The position numbers were made by a program, and so were the translations under genes. 64,000 nucleotides of DNA, taken from positions 1,797,452-1,861,451 of the forward strand of contig CM074806.1 in the NCBI GenBank assembly GCA_037447605.1. The letters are read 5' to 3'. The stretch is from Zygnema circumcarinatum. Its lineage: Eukaryota; Streptophyta; Zygnematophyceae; Zygnematales; Zygnemataceae. The notes under the pieces were generated by a model that saw only the letters and a program-made list of their open reading frames with translations, was not told where the DNA came from and searched no databases. Each line of letters starts with the position of its first letter. Within the stretch, counting starts at the first letter, position 1. This document shows positions 26,201 through 38,330 of this stretch, in pieces.

Positions 26201-29156
26201 TTCTGGCCCTAAATGGAAGGCAACATGCTCAAGAATGTCAAGACAAAAATACGACAAGGACATGCGTTGAGAGCTTGCCACTTTAACAACCATCCAGTTT
26301 TTTTTTGCTCCATGATAACAATGCACATCTCCACACCAGCCACATTCAATCAATCTGCAAAGCAAGCAGTTTCTGCATCATGACTTACTGCTTAAAGATC
26401 TCAGGTCTCTGGAGGGGTAGAGTAACAAGCTCCTTCAATGCTTGAATTTGTGTTCCAAGCCCACCCAAAGCCGCATATACTGGAGTTTGCCCAAAGCTCG
26501 ACCTTCCTGCAACCTGCGGCCCTTCAATGGTCGTAGAAGAGGATGCGACCCCGGCTGCTTCGGACTGCTCTGTGGGTGCTGCTGCGGCACCCTTCAGGCT
26601 GCCTTCAAGAGAAATCTCTGTTCCAGAACTCACGAAGAAAAGGGGAAGAGGTCGTCCCAATGACCCCACGTTGCACTCAAGAAAGTCATCTCCACTACTC
26701 TCACTTTGTGCAGTGGGCGCTGCGGCAAATGCACACTCTACTCCACAAATCGGAAGTGATACCACATTGCCGGGCAAAAGCCAACGACCTGCGAGCCACT
26801 TACTCGCCAATAGTTTAAGGAGGTTCCTCTGTGATGTCTTTCCACTGGTCAACAAACTTTCCACCGCTTCTAGTTGGGCGACGTTCTGCGAGCAGTTGTA
26901 TTCTCGTGCAATTGGAGGAGGGGCAGGTGAGGTGCTGTTAGAACTTCTAGTAGGGCTTTCTGCTTGAGAAGGACTCCTCTTCTGCCTGTGTTTGGCAGCG
27001 GCAGAAGGAGATCCAATGGTTGGTTCACGTTTCACTGGAGTGGCAGCATCACTCTCGACTTTATTGCTTCTTTCCTCGTTCCCCGGGTCAGGTCCAAGTT
27101 GGCGCTCAGCAGGTTGCAACCATATAAGGCGGAGGCAAAGAGCAGCCTTCGTTTGGGCAAATGCTTTCTGGTCTCCATAGAGCGCATCAACGGGCTTCGG
27201 AGATTTGACCACGCTACAGTTGGGGGAAATCGCATTGGCTCCTTTTGCAGGGGAAGCTTCGGCTTGAGAACGAGTTGCAGAAGCTGGTGGTGTTGCTGAT
27301 GCCGCATGCTGATGTGGACTAGCTGATGAAGAAAATGAAGAATCGTATGGATGAGAGGGAGAACTAGAGGGAGCTGGTGAAAGCGGACTGGGAATTCTGG
27401 CACTCGTGTCGGGCAGGAGGGCAAGCGGATATATATAGAGAGACGATCCAATAGAAGGTCGGCCCATGCTTTCAAAAAGCTGCCATGACAATCGGACACC
27501 ATTCCGTGGGACCTATACAGCGAGGAAAATCAAAGACAGGGATAGCCGATGCTTAGAATTGAATCGCAGATTGACGATACCTCACAGAGTGGTGCACCAC
27601 AATAGCTTCGACTGAGCCACTCACACCGGTTCCTACTCTCCCAATCTCCTCTGTATACTCCCCTTACGCCAGGATGTCCGAATGGGTGTAACGCAGAGTC
27701 GGAGCTTTACCTTTGGCGAAGGCCAGGCGGCACCTATGTTCAGAATTGGCCCCAATTGAGTCTTTCCAGTAGGTGGAAAACTTGGCACCGCAGTGCTTAA
27801 AAGTGCATCATTGAACTGCTTTTCATCGAAGCAGGCTGAACCCCACAGAATCTGCGTTGATGATGTTCCTCGGGTCGATTTGATGCCTTCAGAGTGCAGC
27901 ACCTGGCAACACCACAATTCCCTGTGTATACAACAACTTTCTGGGGACCTGTGCACTTAGCAGAATGCAGAAGCCTGCAGTGCAAAACTTTAAGCATGGC
28001 AGCTCAGTTATCCGTGTGCCCGACAAACATAAAAACGAGGGATGGATGGCGCCGAGATGTTGAATGGCTCCAGCTGTTCCGAGGACTTGCTTGCGATTAT
28101 TATCCCGGAACTCTAAATTCAAAACAAAGTGCATCTATATTCACAGTTAATTAGCTCAATGAGCCAGTTCAGCACTCTGCGTCGACATAACGAATATTGA
28201 TGCTGGAGCATGCCTATGCAATTACGCTCTATGACATGCGAGCGTCTGGACCAATGCGCTCTTGTTCATACATGCTGGTGTTATATAGGCATGCAGTAAG
28301 GAGGCCCTTTTTTTCACACAGGAAATGAACGGTAGATGCATCTCCGTTTACTGCAGGGGCATCTGACCATTCCCTTTAGCGAGCTTACATACACTGTAAG
28401 GACGCGCATGTACGCCGATTAGCAGCCTGAGAGTACCAATTTGAGTGCCTGGACACGGTCTTGAGTGTTTGTTGTTTATGTAGGGATAAGTCTGGGATTA
28501 TGGATGGGGTGCACATGATAAATCGGTGGAGGTGAAAAGAAAAATTCGATTACTTGTAGCTTTATCCACCTAAGTCTGGTTATGCAGAAAGAAACAGAAC
28601 GAGCCCCCGCCTGCATGAGCTTGTGAGGCACAGCCTTAAACATGCATAACTTAGTTTGTAAGACTGCGTGGGTGCGTGCAAGGGAGAAACGACGCCACAC
28701 AGCTTGTTCTGGTGTGCTGCTTGGCTTTCATTTGATGAGATCCATATCCGAAGAGGGTGTTTCAACTTCACGACGTGAATGAAGTCCGAGAGCCATTCTC
28801 AAAGCTGTGTGATATTTTCAGACAATCCTCCAGTGCTTTCTCATCATTCCCTACAGTTTACAGCATCCCCTTGAATATCTCTTTCCTCGAACGCACTGCT
28901 GCTCTCTCTTCCCCCTTGCAGGGCTCAGCAAGGAGCCACATGAGGAGCGACTCGAGAGCAGAGCAGCAGAAGAAAGCGAGCTTACAGCCACAAGGCTCCC
29001 CGCCGCCAGACTCTGCGCGTCCATGGCGGCCGGCGGGAGCCATAGCTGCGCGCTGCCAGCCCCTCCCTTTCCCGCTCCCTCTCCCGCGCTGAGGCGCGCC
29101 TCGAAGCGCGCCCCCTCCGGCACCTCCGCCGCCCCTCCCGCCGCCCCCGCCGCCAT
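20249..29156 (-). CDS. CIP111: CIP111/AFG2 (SPATA5/Drg1)-type double AAA ATPase
   Basis: Type II AAA+ ATPase of the CDC48 superfamily; plant CIP111 binds calmodulin, and the yeast relative Afg2/Drg1 releases pre-60S assembly factors. Placed exons: first exon from 29156 (donor uncertain, holds [20 protein letters not shown]), 27902-27711, 27512-26389, 25802-25598, 25252-25048, 24868-24447, 24342-24280, 23531-23407, 22831-22789, 22107-21906, 21035-20955, 20439-20249. All junctions from 27902 onward keep phase. AAA1: Walker [10 protein letters not shown], Walker [15 protein letters not shown]...[10 protein letters not shown] variable acidic insert follows. AAA2: Walker [13 protein letters not shown] (the CSKT variant typical of this subfamily), [10 protein letters not shown], Walker [17 protein letters not shown]...[25 protein letters not shown]. 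The N-terminal domain and linker are Ser/Pro-rich. The C-terminal exon and the link between exons 1 and 2 are not resolved. An intron carries a large minisatellite. Confidence 0.92.
23284..23376. repeat. (CCCTCT)n pyrimidine tract in intron
   Basis: C/T-rich simple repeat on the + strand in the CIP111-like intron just after exon 23531-23407. The gene's transcript carries the purine-rich complement close to a 5' splice site. Confidence 0.85.
23562..23866. repeat. 13-bp minisatellite with higher-order organisation, intronic
   Basis: About 23 units of a 13-bp repeat in two main forms: A = GGGAGATGTGTGT and B = GGGAGATGTTGGT. The order is not random: A B B A B recurs three times in a row as a 65-bp super-unit, flanked by less regular units with point changes. 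It sits in the CIP111-like intron and ends about 30 bp from the 3' splice site of exon 23531-23407, so in the transcript it is a long C/U/A-rich array next to the polypyrimidine tract. All six frames stay open through much of it, which creates spurious ORFs. Confidence 0.95.
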
Positions 29157-29258
29157 GGCCGCAACCTCCGCGCCCTCCGCCTCGCCCCCTCCCTCCCTTC
29201 CCCCTCCTCCCCCACTCAGCGGGAGCGACGAGGCGCCGTCCCCAGGCTGCGAGCCGCC
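29157..29258. promoter_or_regulatory. Very short head-to-head intergenic region (102 bp)
   Basis: Only 102 bp separate the start codons of the CIP111-like gene (-) and the LCB-phosphate phosphatase (+). The sequence is C/T- and GC-rich with no obvious TATA box. Either both 5' UTRs are extremely short or the transcripts overlap. Depends on both start calls being correct. Confidence 0.6.
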
Positions 29259-32200
29259 ATGGCTGCGCCGCTGTGGCAGGCGGCCGCGCTAGCGGGCGCC
29301 CTCGCGGCCGTGTGCGCTGCTCGCGCTGTGGGGCTGACCGCGAGGGCGCGGCGAGGCCTGCAGCCCGCGCTCTCACGCCTCGCGCTCGCAGGGGTCGCCT
29401 CGGTGCTGCGCGTGCAGGTGCGCGGCTGGGCTCTAGGGCTTGGGACAGGTTAGGGTTAGCAGGAGTTTTGGCTTGCAGTTGTTGTTGATTGGTTGTTGGG
29501 AGGGTTTCTGGATAGGAATTTTATTTCAAATTTTGGGAGGTCTGTCGGTAAAGGAAAGCAGCGATGCGATGTGAAGGAGCAGCAGGAATGGGATCAGGAA
29601 ACGGCGTGTGAGGGTGCTGGAGAGGTGCTTTCAAATCAGTCGGTGCAGGACAATCGGCGTTGGAGTCTGCGTGGATGAAACGTGCTTTATGGAAAGGCTT
29701 TCGAATATCTGTTTAATCTTCAGGGAGATGCCTCTTTAAGTCCTGAAAGCGGATTTTTTTAGTCCAGGCCAAGTCTCCAACTGTCATTCTAAACGGCTAT
29801 CTCTCCCGCCTACTCGCAGTCACTACTCCTGAAAGAGGAATGAGGCGAACGTGTTCCAGATGAGCCTCCATTGTCGCTCTTCATTGGATTCTGGTTAGGA
29901 CGGATCGAGTTCGTCAGCTTTAACCGCGTGCTTGAAGTTTTATTAAGTATTGAAAATTATGTTAAACCTATCTATTTATGCGAATGACTTTGACAGTCGT
30001 TTCCTTAAATGTGTTCGTGGCATTGTCTACCAACTGATATTGCGAAATCTTTCTTGTAATTATTGTTTCCTCTTGATGGCCTCGCCATCGTGAGATCAAT
30101 GCCACTTCCTCTTTCCTCTACGTTTTACTACACAACTTAGGCGTGGCCATCGTCACAGTCAATCAGATCAAGAGTCTCGATTTTCCTCGAATGGTTATTA
30201 AGTTCGATCATAAAGAATTACTCTTCGTGTTCCTCAAAAGGATCTCGACTCTGATTCCTCTGTATATCCACCAACATTTTATACAACACAATAGACAAGC
30301 TTCGATTACTAGGGTCAGACCAAGTTTCTAAATTCCAAAGCTCTACAACCTGTTGTATTTCTACCGTCTGACTGGCGCATGCCTGTCTGCAATAGCAGCT
30401 CTGCGGAGTTATTCATGCCCGCGTCCTTGTCCTGAGAGGCGGACGATGTGCTGATGCCTTGCAGAAGTATCGAAAGCCATGGCTGGACAACTTTTTGTAT
30501 GGCATGGCATTGGCCGTATCCATCGAGTTTTACACGGCCTTCCTTCCCATGCTGTTTTGGGTAAGTTCACAATCTGGATTCTCGGTTTTTGTTACATTTA
30601 TGATTTGATTCATACAACTGCATTAGAGAAGTTTGCCAAGACCTTTCATTTTTTTTTTTTTTACTTATTCCTTTGCTTCGCACACTACCTTCGTTTGGTA
30701 TCTGTTGGTTAATAGTGCTTTTCCGTGTGTCTGTCAACACGCATCAACGTTAGTAATTGCATTGCCTCTCACTTGTTGCTTACTGCCTGTTTAATGAAAC
30801 AGCGTGTAGAAATTAAAGTACTAAAGCGAAAGTCCCAAGACAAATAGTACAACTTACAAGAGAGGGTTGTGTTGTACAGTGAATCTCGTCTTAACCTAGA
30901 ATACCCAGCTTTTCCATATAAGTAGTGCGAGCGTTGGCAGTAGGTGCACATGGATGAATAGTGGGTTCTTCCATAGGTATTTCCACGAATATCTTCATGA
31001 GCTTGAGGAGTTATTCGCGTTGTACTTTATCTTGTTGCGAATAGAAAGTCAGCTCATTGCTTCCGACAGAGAGCGCCTACTTTCCCATTTTCTTCAGCCA
31101 ACCAGTTTATGATGAATTGAGGCTGGCAACGTGCCTGATTGCAGATGAACCAGTTGAAGCTCGCGGCCAAACTCACGATCCTCATGGCGCTCTGCATCTA
31201 TGTCGGAAATGGTTTGAAGGTAGCTGCTTGGCTGCTGGTTCGTTCGTTTGATCTAATCTGAGAGATAAATAAAGTGTGTCCCTGGGCCTTAAGAATGTCA
31301 TTTTTTCTGTCACCATCTGCATGCTCCTGCTTCAGCATCTGTAGCATGAGAAGTTAGTTATGAACTTGACTTTTTCGGGGTCTTTTTCTCAATGTTTCGA
31401 GTATCTCGTCTGTGATCTGCCAGCTTGCCTTTAGAGAGTCAGATGTGTTTTTCTCTTCATCGAATAGCAGCTAGACACTCTTGCAATTTTTTGCCGCTGA
31501 AGGTTAAGCAATGTTGCAGGATGTTGTTTGTGCTCCAAGGCCCGCTTCACCTCCTGTGTGGAGATCGGGTCATTCAAGTAATGCGAAGGAGTACGGTTTT
31601 CCATCAACTCACAGTATTAATGTAGTGGCTCTTTCTGCGTGAGTTTCATACTCCTACGGCAGAGGTGCCTTTGATACTTGTGAACTTTGACGTTGTGAGT
31701 GTAGCATTTTGGCTCCACTTGAAGAGTCAGAGCATTGTCTGCGGTTTGCCAAATGGTTTCATTACGTCTGGTGGTATAAGAGGATGACTTCCATCAGTGC
31801 TTCATTTTCAGCTGTCATTTTCTTACTGCTAGAGCAGTGACGAGTGTTGGCAGAATAAAAATCTGACGAAAATATTGAGACCGCTGGGTGCAGCTACCTT
31901 GTCCAGTTTTGTGTCAACGAGGAGGTTTTTGGGAATCGGTCATGGTGTCTATGGGTTATGGTCGCTGTACTGGGACTCGTTTCCGGCATTGTCGTTTTTG
32001 GTATGTACTTCAACTCGTGTGCTCTTGTGGCTTGATCCTCTGCTCCATTACGTTTCTTCGATTGCTCGTTCAAGCACAAAGATGGGAGGACTAGAAGTTT
32101 TAAGTCATTGGTTACAAAGGCGTGTGAGTACTGCATGTCCCTTCTAATTTGCAGCTCAAAGAATTCGCGTGTTTGTGTTGCAGGTGTTAACAACCATACT

Positions 32201-33700
32201 TCCAAACTTATATTTTAATATGGATGAATTTCTTTTACATATCATTGTGTTTTTGCTATGGATTCTTTCATTGGTATTCCTCGCTTGTTAGACTCATTGA
32301 TTCCCTCAATTGAAGCACTCACACCAAGGAACGGGCGCATGGCTATCATGGCTGCCTTGCAGGACGACTATACTTGGGCATGCACACTCTTGTGGACATT
32401 GGAGGAGGCGTTGCCATGGGGGTCTTGCTACCACTTCTTTTCAGCATGGTGGACGAGCCGTTGGTGGAATTCATCATACGCGGCGAGAATGGTTAGTTGT
32501 TGGTTTCAGTTTCCACAAAATGAGATACACGGCGGAGATACACGAGTGACTCTTGGCACTGGGAAAATGTTGCAAGATTATGTCACTCTTAATACGTAGT
32601 GCAGGGTCGTTTTTCGTCTATGCAGTTGAGGGGTTCCAACTGTGTTTGGCACTTCTGCTCCTCTTCACATACCCCACACCAGAGAGCTCCACACCAAGCT
32701 TTGGAGATGCCACTGCGTTCAATGGTGTGGTACTCGGAGTGGTGAGTGCACCTCACGCAATACATATCCTTTTGTCTGTGTGCTTAAGATATGATAGTTG
32801 GAGCTGTAAAACACAAACGTATATCTGCTGACTGTAATTGGGACCAAAGCTAGTCTTGACGTTTTCCCTGGTGCAGTGTTTCCAATAGATCTTCTTTGTT
32901 GATTTGATTACCTCCTTATGGAATAAGGAGATTTGCTTGTTTGGAAGGCCTTTAGCAAATAGACTTGTGCTGGCTGAGGATAAGATGGACTGACCCTCTG
33001 TGTGAAGTGTCTTTTGGCCCTGATGCAGACAGTTGGTCTCCATCGCAGCTACGGCATCTACCTCCATGACGGGCCTACTGCCCTCCTCCCATTGTCATTG
33101 GCAGGTCTCTCACAACTGCTGAAACGGATGCTGTTGGGCTTCCCTATAGTGTTGGCCGCAAAGGCGGTGGGGAAGGCAGTGGCCCTCCGAATGCTGCCTC
33201 GTCTTGCAACCATGACTGGGTTCCCCATCAAGTCTACCGGCTACGTCAAGTTCTTGATGGACACTCCTGTGGCCCCTAAAGGAGAGCTTTTGCCTTCAAA
33301 GCCAGCACCAGAAAAGACTACAGACTTGCCCGATTACTCGGGGGAGATGGAGCTCAACTCTGAGAAACCCCATACAGAAGCCGCCAGTCTTCTGGGTTCA
33401 GAAAATGTGCCGTCTGGACTGCTCGCAGCAACACATCTCTCTTTCCGAGGTTTGAGAAAGATGCCAGCAATGCCTGGACCGTCTGACGATGCTCTGAAAG
33501 AATACCTTTCTGTCGAAAAAATGGAGCACGTGAACAGCAGCAGAAGTGATGGCTGGCTTTCTGGGCGTCGCATTTCTCTGGGGTTCGGAGAAGATGAACC
33601 GTATGACGTGGACATGGGGATCCGCCTGGTGGCGTACGCAAGCTTGGGATGGGCCGTTCTGGAGCTCGCTCCCGCAACCTTCCTTTGGCTGGGCCTGTGA
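29259..33700 (+). CDS. LCBPP1: Long-chain-base-1-phosphate (sphingoid phosphate) phosphatase, PAP2 superfamily
   Basis: Dephosphorylates sphingoid-base phosphates, probably in the ER membrane. Eight exons with closing phases: 29259-29417, 30465-30560, 31145-31219, 31520-31638, 31894-32000, 32363-32491, 32626-32741, 33029-33700; 490 aa. All three lipid-phosphate-phosphatase motifs are present: C1 K-x6-RP (K110-R117-P118, across the exon 3/4 junction), C2 PSTH (138-141), C3 R-x5-H-x3-D (R187, H193, D197, in RLYLGMHTLVDIGGG). The context EYGFPSTHS and PTPSFGDATAFNGV-like blocks fit the LCB3/SPP branch rather than general LPPs. Multiple hydrophobic segments indicate a polytopic protein. The C-terminal exon adds a polar region of about 130 residues before a last hydrophobic segment, making it longer than the roughly 416-aa Arabidopsis protein. 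Divergent from the CIP111-like gene. Confidence 0.93.
29450..29459 (+). promoter_or_regulatory. Telo-box-like motif TTAGGGTTAG
   Basis: Perfect plant telo-box core 33 bp into intron 1 of the LCB-phosphate phosphatase and about 300 bp from the CIP111-like start. Could act as an intronic or bidirectional promoter element; function is inferred. Confidence 0.45.
30073..30110 (+). repeat. Dispersed 38-bp repeat, copy 1
   Basis: Contains the hairpin GATGGC-CTC-GCCATC followed by GTGAGATCAATGCCACTTCC. Nearly identical copies occur at 42244-42281 and, partially, 48144-48176, all in the same orientation. Lies in intron 1 of the phosphatase gene. Confidence 0.75.
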
Positions 33701-34928
33701 GATAGAGCAGGTGGCGCCATTGCGTAACCTGTGCTATGCTATGCCATCCCATATCATGAACCCAAATGGGATGGTCGTTGCTCTATGCAATTAGTCTCGT
33801 TGTTCAGCAATTGATACTCCGTTTAATTATGTTATAGAGAAGCAGGTAGTGACAGCTGGATTTACGAAGGCCTTTTTTCAATTAAGGCCAATAGGGGGTG
33901 TCAGACTTAACAAAATCTTACAAAAAGCGTTACGAAGAAAAAGGTTATGAAAGAACTCTGTCGCAGAAAGATCGCGAGGTTATTGGAGTACTCATTACGG
34001 TTTCATACGAACACGCATACTCACGTTTTTTAAGTCTGACCCGCCCTAATAGCTAGTTGGCGAGGGGCTTCAGAGGGACGTCCTTCCTTTGTACCTTAAA
34101 AAGGCTATTTTCTGTTTGCAAATAACGTTTATTTTTCTCCGCCTTTCCTGTCTCACCACCCCATATATACTGTATGCTGTATTTAAGTATTTTTACAGTG
34201 TGAATGATTTTACATCTCCTCCTCTCAATTCTTGCGGACTGCTTTTCTCAGTTCTGAGAGCCTATTCAAGGGCCAGGCTCCGAGCAAGCTGCGGCTTGGC
34301 TCGGCCTGAAATACAGGAAGGGTTCAGAAGTTCTTTTCTTTGGCATTTGGCGATGCTGCAAGTATGCCGAGCAACCTCAAACCAATCAGAAGGCAGCGGC
34401 AGCGCACAGCACAACGGAAGCTGCAGAGAGCACAACCCCGCCCCACCTGCTCCCTCACTCCTGCCAAGGTTTGACCTGTACTGATCAAAAGAGCCGTGCA
34501 TGTATGTGGGAGGAAGAACAACAGGTGGGCACAGAGAGAGAGAGGACAGAGACAGATGAAAGCTTCCTCGGTTTTCATCAACGGGATGCAATCTTTTCCT
34601 TAAAAAGGAACAAAAATATATCAATTTTGCGCAGGTGATTCCTGCGCTCTTTCCTTTCATATGTGCCATTGGATCCAGTTGCACCAAATAGCCCCGCTTC
34701 ACTGTCCTTCCCTCGCTAGTCTAATCTCTGCTCTACATATCCTGTGTTGCCTTCCTTTGTATATGCCCGTGCAAATAGTCATGAGATGCGAACCTGATGT
34801 TTGGCTATAGCATCATCACAACGGGTCATTGGCTAAATAAGTATAGCTACAAGATCACGTGGAAGCTGATTGTGTTGTAGCATCCACAACAAACCCCACA
34901 GCACTCACAGTCAGTCGCGATTGCACTC
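33701..34928. other. Intergenic region between convergent phosphatase and thioredoxin f genes
   Basis: Holds the 3' UTRs of both neighbours and a MITE-like element (33894-34046). Other ORFs here lack any family signature. Confidence 0.5.
33894..34046. mobile_element. Small MITE-like element with terminal inverted repeats
   Basis: 153-bp non-coding element. The left end reads GGGGGTGTCAGACTTAAC; the right end in reverse complement reads GGGCGGGTCAGACTTAAA. About 19 of 23 terminal positions match, counting the flanking A. Both ends abut TA (33892-33893 and 34047-34048), compatible with a TA target duplication as in Tc1/mariner-type MITEs; AAT is an alternative 3-bp duplication. No transposase is present. 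Confidence 0.65.
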
Positions 34929-37314
34929 CTACAGCCTCCATTTGTTGATCTCCGTCAGGAGCAAGTCAAACTTGGCGCCAACCACCTCAGCGACCATCTC
35001 TTTGTATCTGAAAAGCTTGAAGGTGGGAACGACCCGCACTCCCAGCTCCTTTGCCAAGGACTGCATACGCAGTAAACACATTAAGCCAACTATTCTCAAT
35101 AAAGGTCGCAACTTGTCGACCTACAACATCTAAGAATGAACTGTCAGAGCCCCTTGACCACTAGGAAATTCAACGCTTTGAAATATTTTCAGGCTATGCA
35201 CAATGAGATCTATCCCAGACCCAAGATGTTCAACTTTGCACTAAAAAGTGTACATCGTCATTGCTGAAGGTACAGGCTTCATGTTGCCCCCATTCCTTGA
35301 TCAGCAGTGATGATCCAGAAGGGAGACAGCCATGCAACATCACACAAGCTACAACCAACCAGCTGTCCAGGATCTGCAAGCCAATCTTGACAAGCTCCCA
35401 TCTTCCAACTGCCATGCGCCACGTGGAAGTAAGGGAAAGGAGCGGACCTTGTTCTCCTGATTGCAGTCAAGCTTGAGAAAGACCACATCTGTGTACTCAG
35501 GGACCAAAGCCTTAATTTTGGGCTCAAGCATTTTACAAGGACCACACCTGGAATGCAGCACCCAGCACACAAGGGATCAGATGCCTGAACCGCAACTGGA
35601 TACGAGTTCCGAGTGGCAAGAAGAATCCAAGATCGAGCTCAATATTAAAACTCAAGTTTGGCTACTTCTACCGCGAGACGGTCCTAAAATTGACCGCACA
35701 ACATGATAAGTAAGCAACTAGAACTTCATCGCAACTAAAGCCAACCAGTCCACGTAGCACAAAAACGAGCTTGCTGGCAAATCAACGTGTAATATTAACA
35801 AGGAGCACAGCCTAAATCGCGATTTCCAGATGACTTTGAAAAGTGAGCGTAGCATTCAAAAATGTAGCAAAAGGGAACACCTTTATCAGAAAGTCATGGT
35901 GCTTCTTGCTTCTGTGTGAAAGACACTGGACATACCGTACGTATTTCACACGAGGACGGGCTAACTTGATCTTCGCTTGGTTACCCAAGTGAAAGTGGAC
36001 AAGCAAGCCGAAATAGGGAAAGAATCTCTAGATTCCTCCTGCTATGGGTTGACATCCTATTGAAACCAGATTGGTAGGCAAATAGAAAGGATGGAATAAC
36101 GGAACGACAGAGGTTAAGGACCATGAAAGGGAGCAGGTAGACGCATGATTGCGCGGAAAAGCTGCTTTGAAATAAAGATTGTCTACCAAGAATATAGTAG
36201 ACAAGGTGAAATTTCACTCACCACTGCGTAAACATGTCCAAGACCACCAGCTTATCACCTGCAGCCTGAAGTGCAGGGTAGAAGGTATCCTTGTTAACTT
36301 CTATGATCCCTTCTGCTACAGACGGTTCAGCGCTGTCGGTAACTGCACACCGCCATGGATTGGGCCTCCTCGTATCTTTCAGTTTGAAACTTTCAAGTTT
36401 AATATCTGGACGAAGTAAAACAGAAAAGAAAGAAGGAAAAGATAAGAAATAGCGATAGAAAAAAAAATACTTCTCATTTGAGTTAAAGCAATGAGTGTTA
36501 CCCTTGAGCACACGTATAACTAAGAGCTGATCTTGCAAATCATATAGAAGTGTAACAGCAGCTGCAATATTGAAAACAGATCATCAATCGTATAGCTGTC
36601 GCTCTTTTATTTCTCCAGATGGATTAGGACATTTGATGTTTGAACCTTCACAGTGCTTTGATATTTTCAAGTAAATAAGAGAGCGTCATGATTGTGACAA
36701 GTGACTTGCAGACTTGCATCTTACACGTGGACAGCCAGCGACAACTCCGTTTTCAAACAGATAGAGTAGTAGCACTATTTCCCATTCAAGAGTGAGGCGC
36801 TGAAAAGTCAGATCCTTGCATTGGAAGGATAAAAATTCTTAGCAACGACTTGTGGTCTATGACATGCTTCGCGAAACGGGCTAACGACTGGGCATGAAAA
36901 GCTGCATTATTTTTAGTTGGTGCACTCTTTGCATCACAAATGCATGCACTCCAATACGCCATCTCAAAGCATGGTTCTTACGCAAGCACGAAGTACCAGA
37001 TCCGAGTTCTTCTTAAAATTTATGAAGCATTCACGTGCATGCAATATTTTTATAAAAAAACGGGGGGGTTAAGGGGAAATAACTACGCATCCTCCTCGCC
37101 ATACTTGAGAATCCCGACAAGATCGACATATCTCCGAGCATACTGTACGGTCTGCAGGAGTGCGAGCTGCACCTGCTCGCGCGCAGTGCAGCGGCGAAGC
37201 GACGGAGCGGCGCCCTCCACAAAGAGCTCCTGAGCGCGCATTCTGCGGCGCCGGCACAAGCGATGCTGCAGGCGCAGAGGGCGCGCAGAGGCGCGAGCAG
37301 GCAGCGGTAGCCAT
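34929..37314 (-). CDS. TRXF: Chloroplast thioredoxin f
   Basis: Light-dependent reductant of Calvin-cycle enzymes in the chloroplast stroma. Four exons: 37314-37173, 36405-36222, 35547-35448, 35060-34929; phases close to 185 aa. The first 70 or so residues are rich in Ala, Arg and Ser (MATAACSRLCAPSAPAASL) and look like a transit peptide. The mature part has the block EVNKDTFYPAL, the active site W-C-G-P-C (W109-C113, codon for W split by intron 2), the f-type LKLDCNQENK with the extra regulatory Cys at 137, and cis-Pro at 154 (VVPTFK). The Cys in DCNQ and the Asn/Gln-rich context separate it from m, x and y types. The donor after exon 3 is AAG|GTCCGC, unusual at +3. A (GGGC)n tract lies directly upstream of the ATG. 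Confidence 0.95.
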
Positions 37315-37317
37315 GGT

Positions 37318-37361
37318 GGGCGGGCGGGCGGGCGGGCGGGCGGGCGGGCGGGCGGGCGGGC
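37318..37361. repeat. (GGGC)n tetranucleotide repeat
   Basis: Eleven perfect GGGC units starting 3 bp upstream of the thioredoxin f start codon. On the transcript strand this reads GCCC. The + strand has strong G-quadruplex potential. Confidence 0.95.
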
Positions 37362-37383
37362 GACGATGATGCTGACGCCGCAC

Positions 37384-37448
37384 CCTCTCTCTCTCTCTCC
37401 CTCACCCACTCTCTCTCTCCCTCTCCCTCTCCCTCTCTCTCTCTCTCC
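37384..37448. repeat. (CT)n / (CCCTCT)n tract
   Basis: Pyrimidine-rich simple repeat on the + strand, so (AG)n in the thioredoxin f sense strand, about 70-135 bp upstream of its ATG. Plant (GA)n core-promoter tracts are known; a role here is inferred. Confidence 0.8.
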
Positions 37449-38330
37449 TTCCCCTTAATGCGCGCTCGGCGTGTCGGTGCGCGAGCCTCTGCGCGCCGAC
37501 GCGCGCTGGAAAGATAGGGCTGCCGGCACGTGCGAACTAATCGGGTATTTTAAGCGAAGAAAAATATGCGCAAAGGGTAGTGATAAAATTAATTTTAAAC
37601 ATGTACGGTCATACGGAAAAAGAGTATGAAAAAGACTCGCCAGAGTGTGATGTCACGTCAGCCACAGTGATTCTAAATTATAAATTTAAATCGACCATAA
37701 TTTTACATTCTTGGTGTCAGGTGGTCATCCCTAAAAAGTGATCGGCGCCTCGGCGGTAATTGGCCGACCGTTTGGAGGGGAAGGGCCGGAGCGGGCGAGG
37801 GAGAGAAAGAGAGGGAAGGGGAAGGGAGGGAAGGGAAGGGGAGGGGAGGGGGCGGCCATGGCTGGACCTTCTAGACAAGCAGGGAAGGGATGTACACAGC
37901 GCATGGTGGAGGAGAGAGGGGACATTGCATTTGCATTCAAGAACAGCAGCTGCGACAATAGATGAAAACAGGTTTATTTATGCTACGAATGTTCTATAGA
38001 GAGTCAGGAAAAACATATACGTATCCTGTGGGAAGTTTTATGTTTACAATCAATGCCACGTCTCTTCGCTTTATGCTTACTAGTAGTGTTTACTAGTAAA
38101 GAAAAATGAGGATAATAGCAAGCCAGCATCAAGGTCCGCGCGCATGTTCCGCGCCTCTCTCTGCGAAGCTTGCAGCGTACTGAATCTTAAAGGACGAACA
38201 CGCGTGGGGTGGTCCGTGCCTGCTTCCGACATACCTTCTCAGCCAAATTCCCAAATGAACATTTCCCAATCCAATATGCTTGCATAGTCTATAGCGTTGT
38301 GAGACCACCCTCGGCCTTCCCCTCCTCCTC
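37449..38330. other. Intergenic region with no gene recognised
   Basis: Between the thioredoxin f promoter and the 3' end of the coiled-coil gene (-). Contains a G/A-rich stretch (about 37795-37855) and AT-rich segments. Short ORFs only, without family features. Confidence 0.5.

Noticed and set aside
37031-37405. Minus-strand ORFs with ARPPARPPARPP repeats
   Set aside because: Produced by the (GGGC)n tract upstream of the thioredoxin f ATG; the true reading frame starts at 37314.
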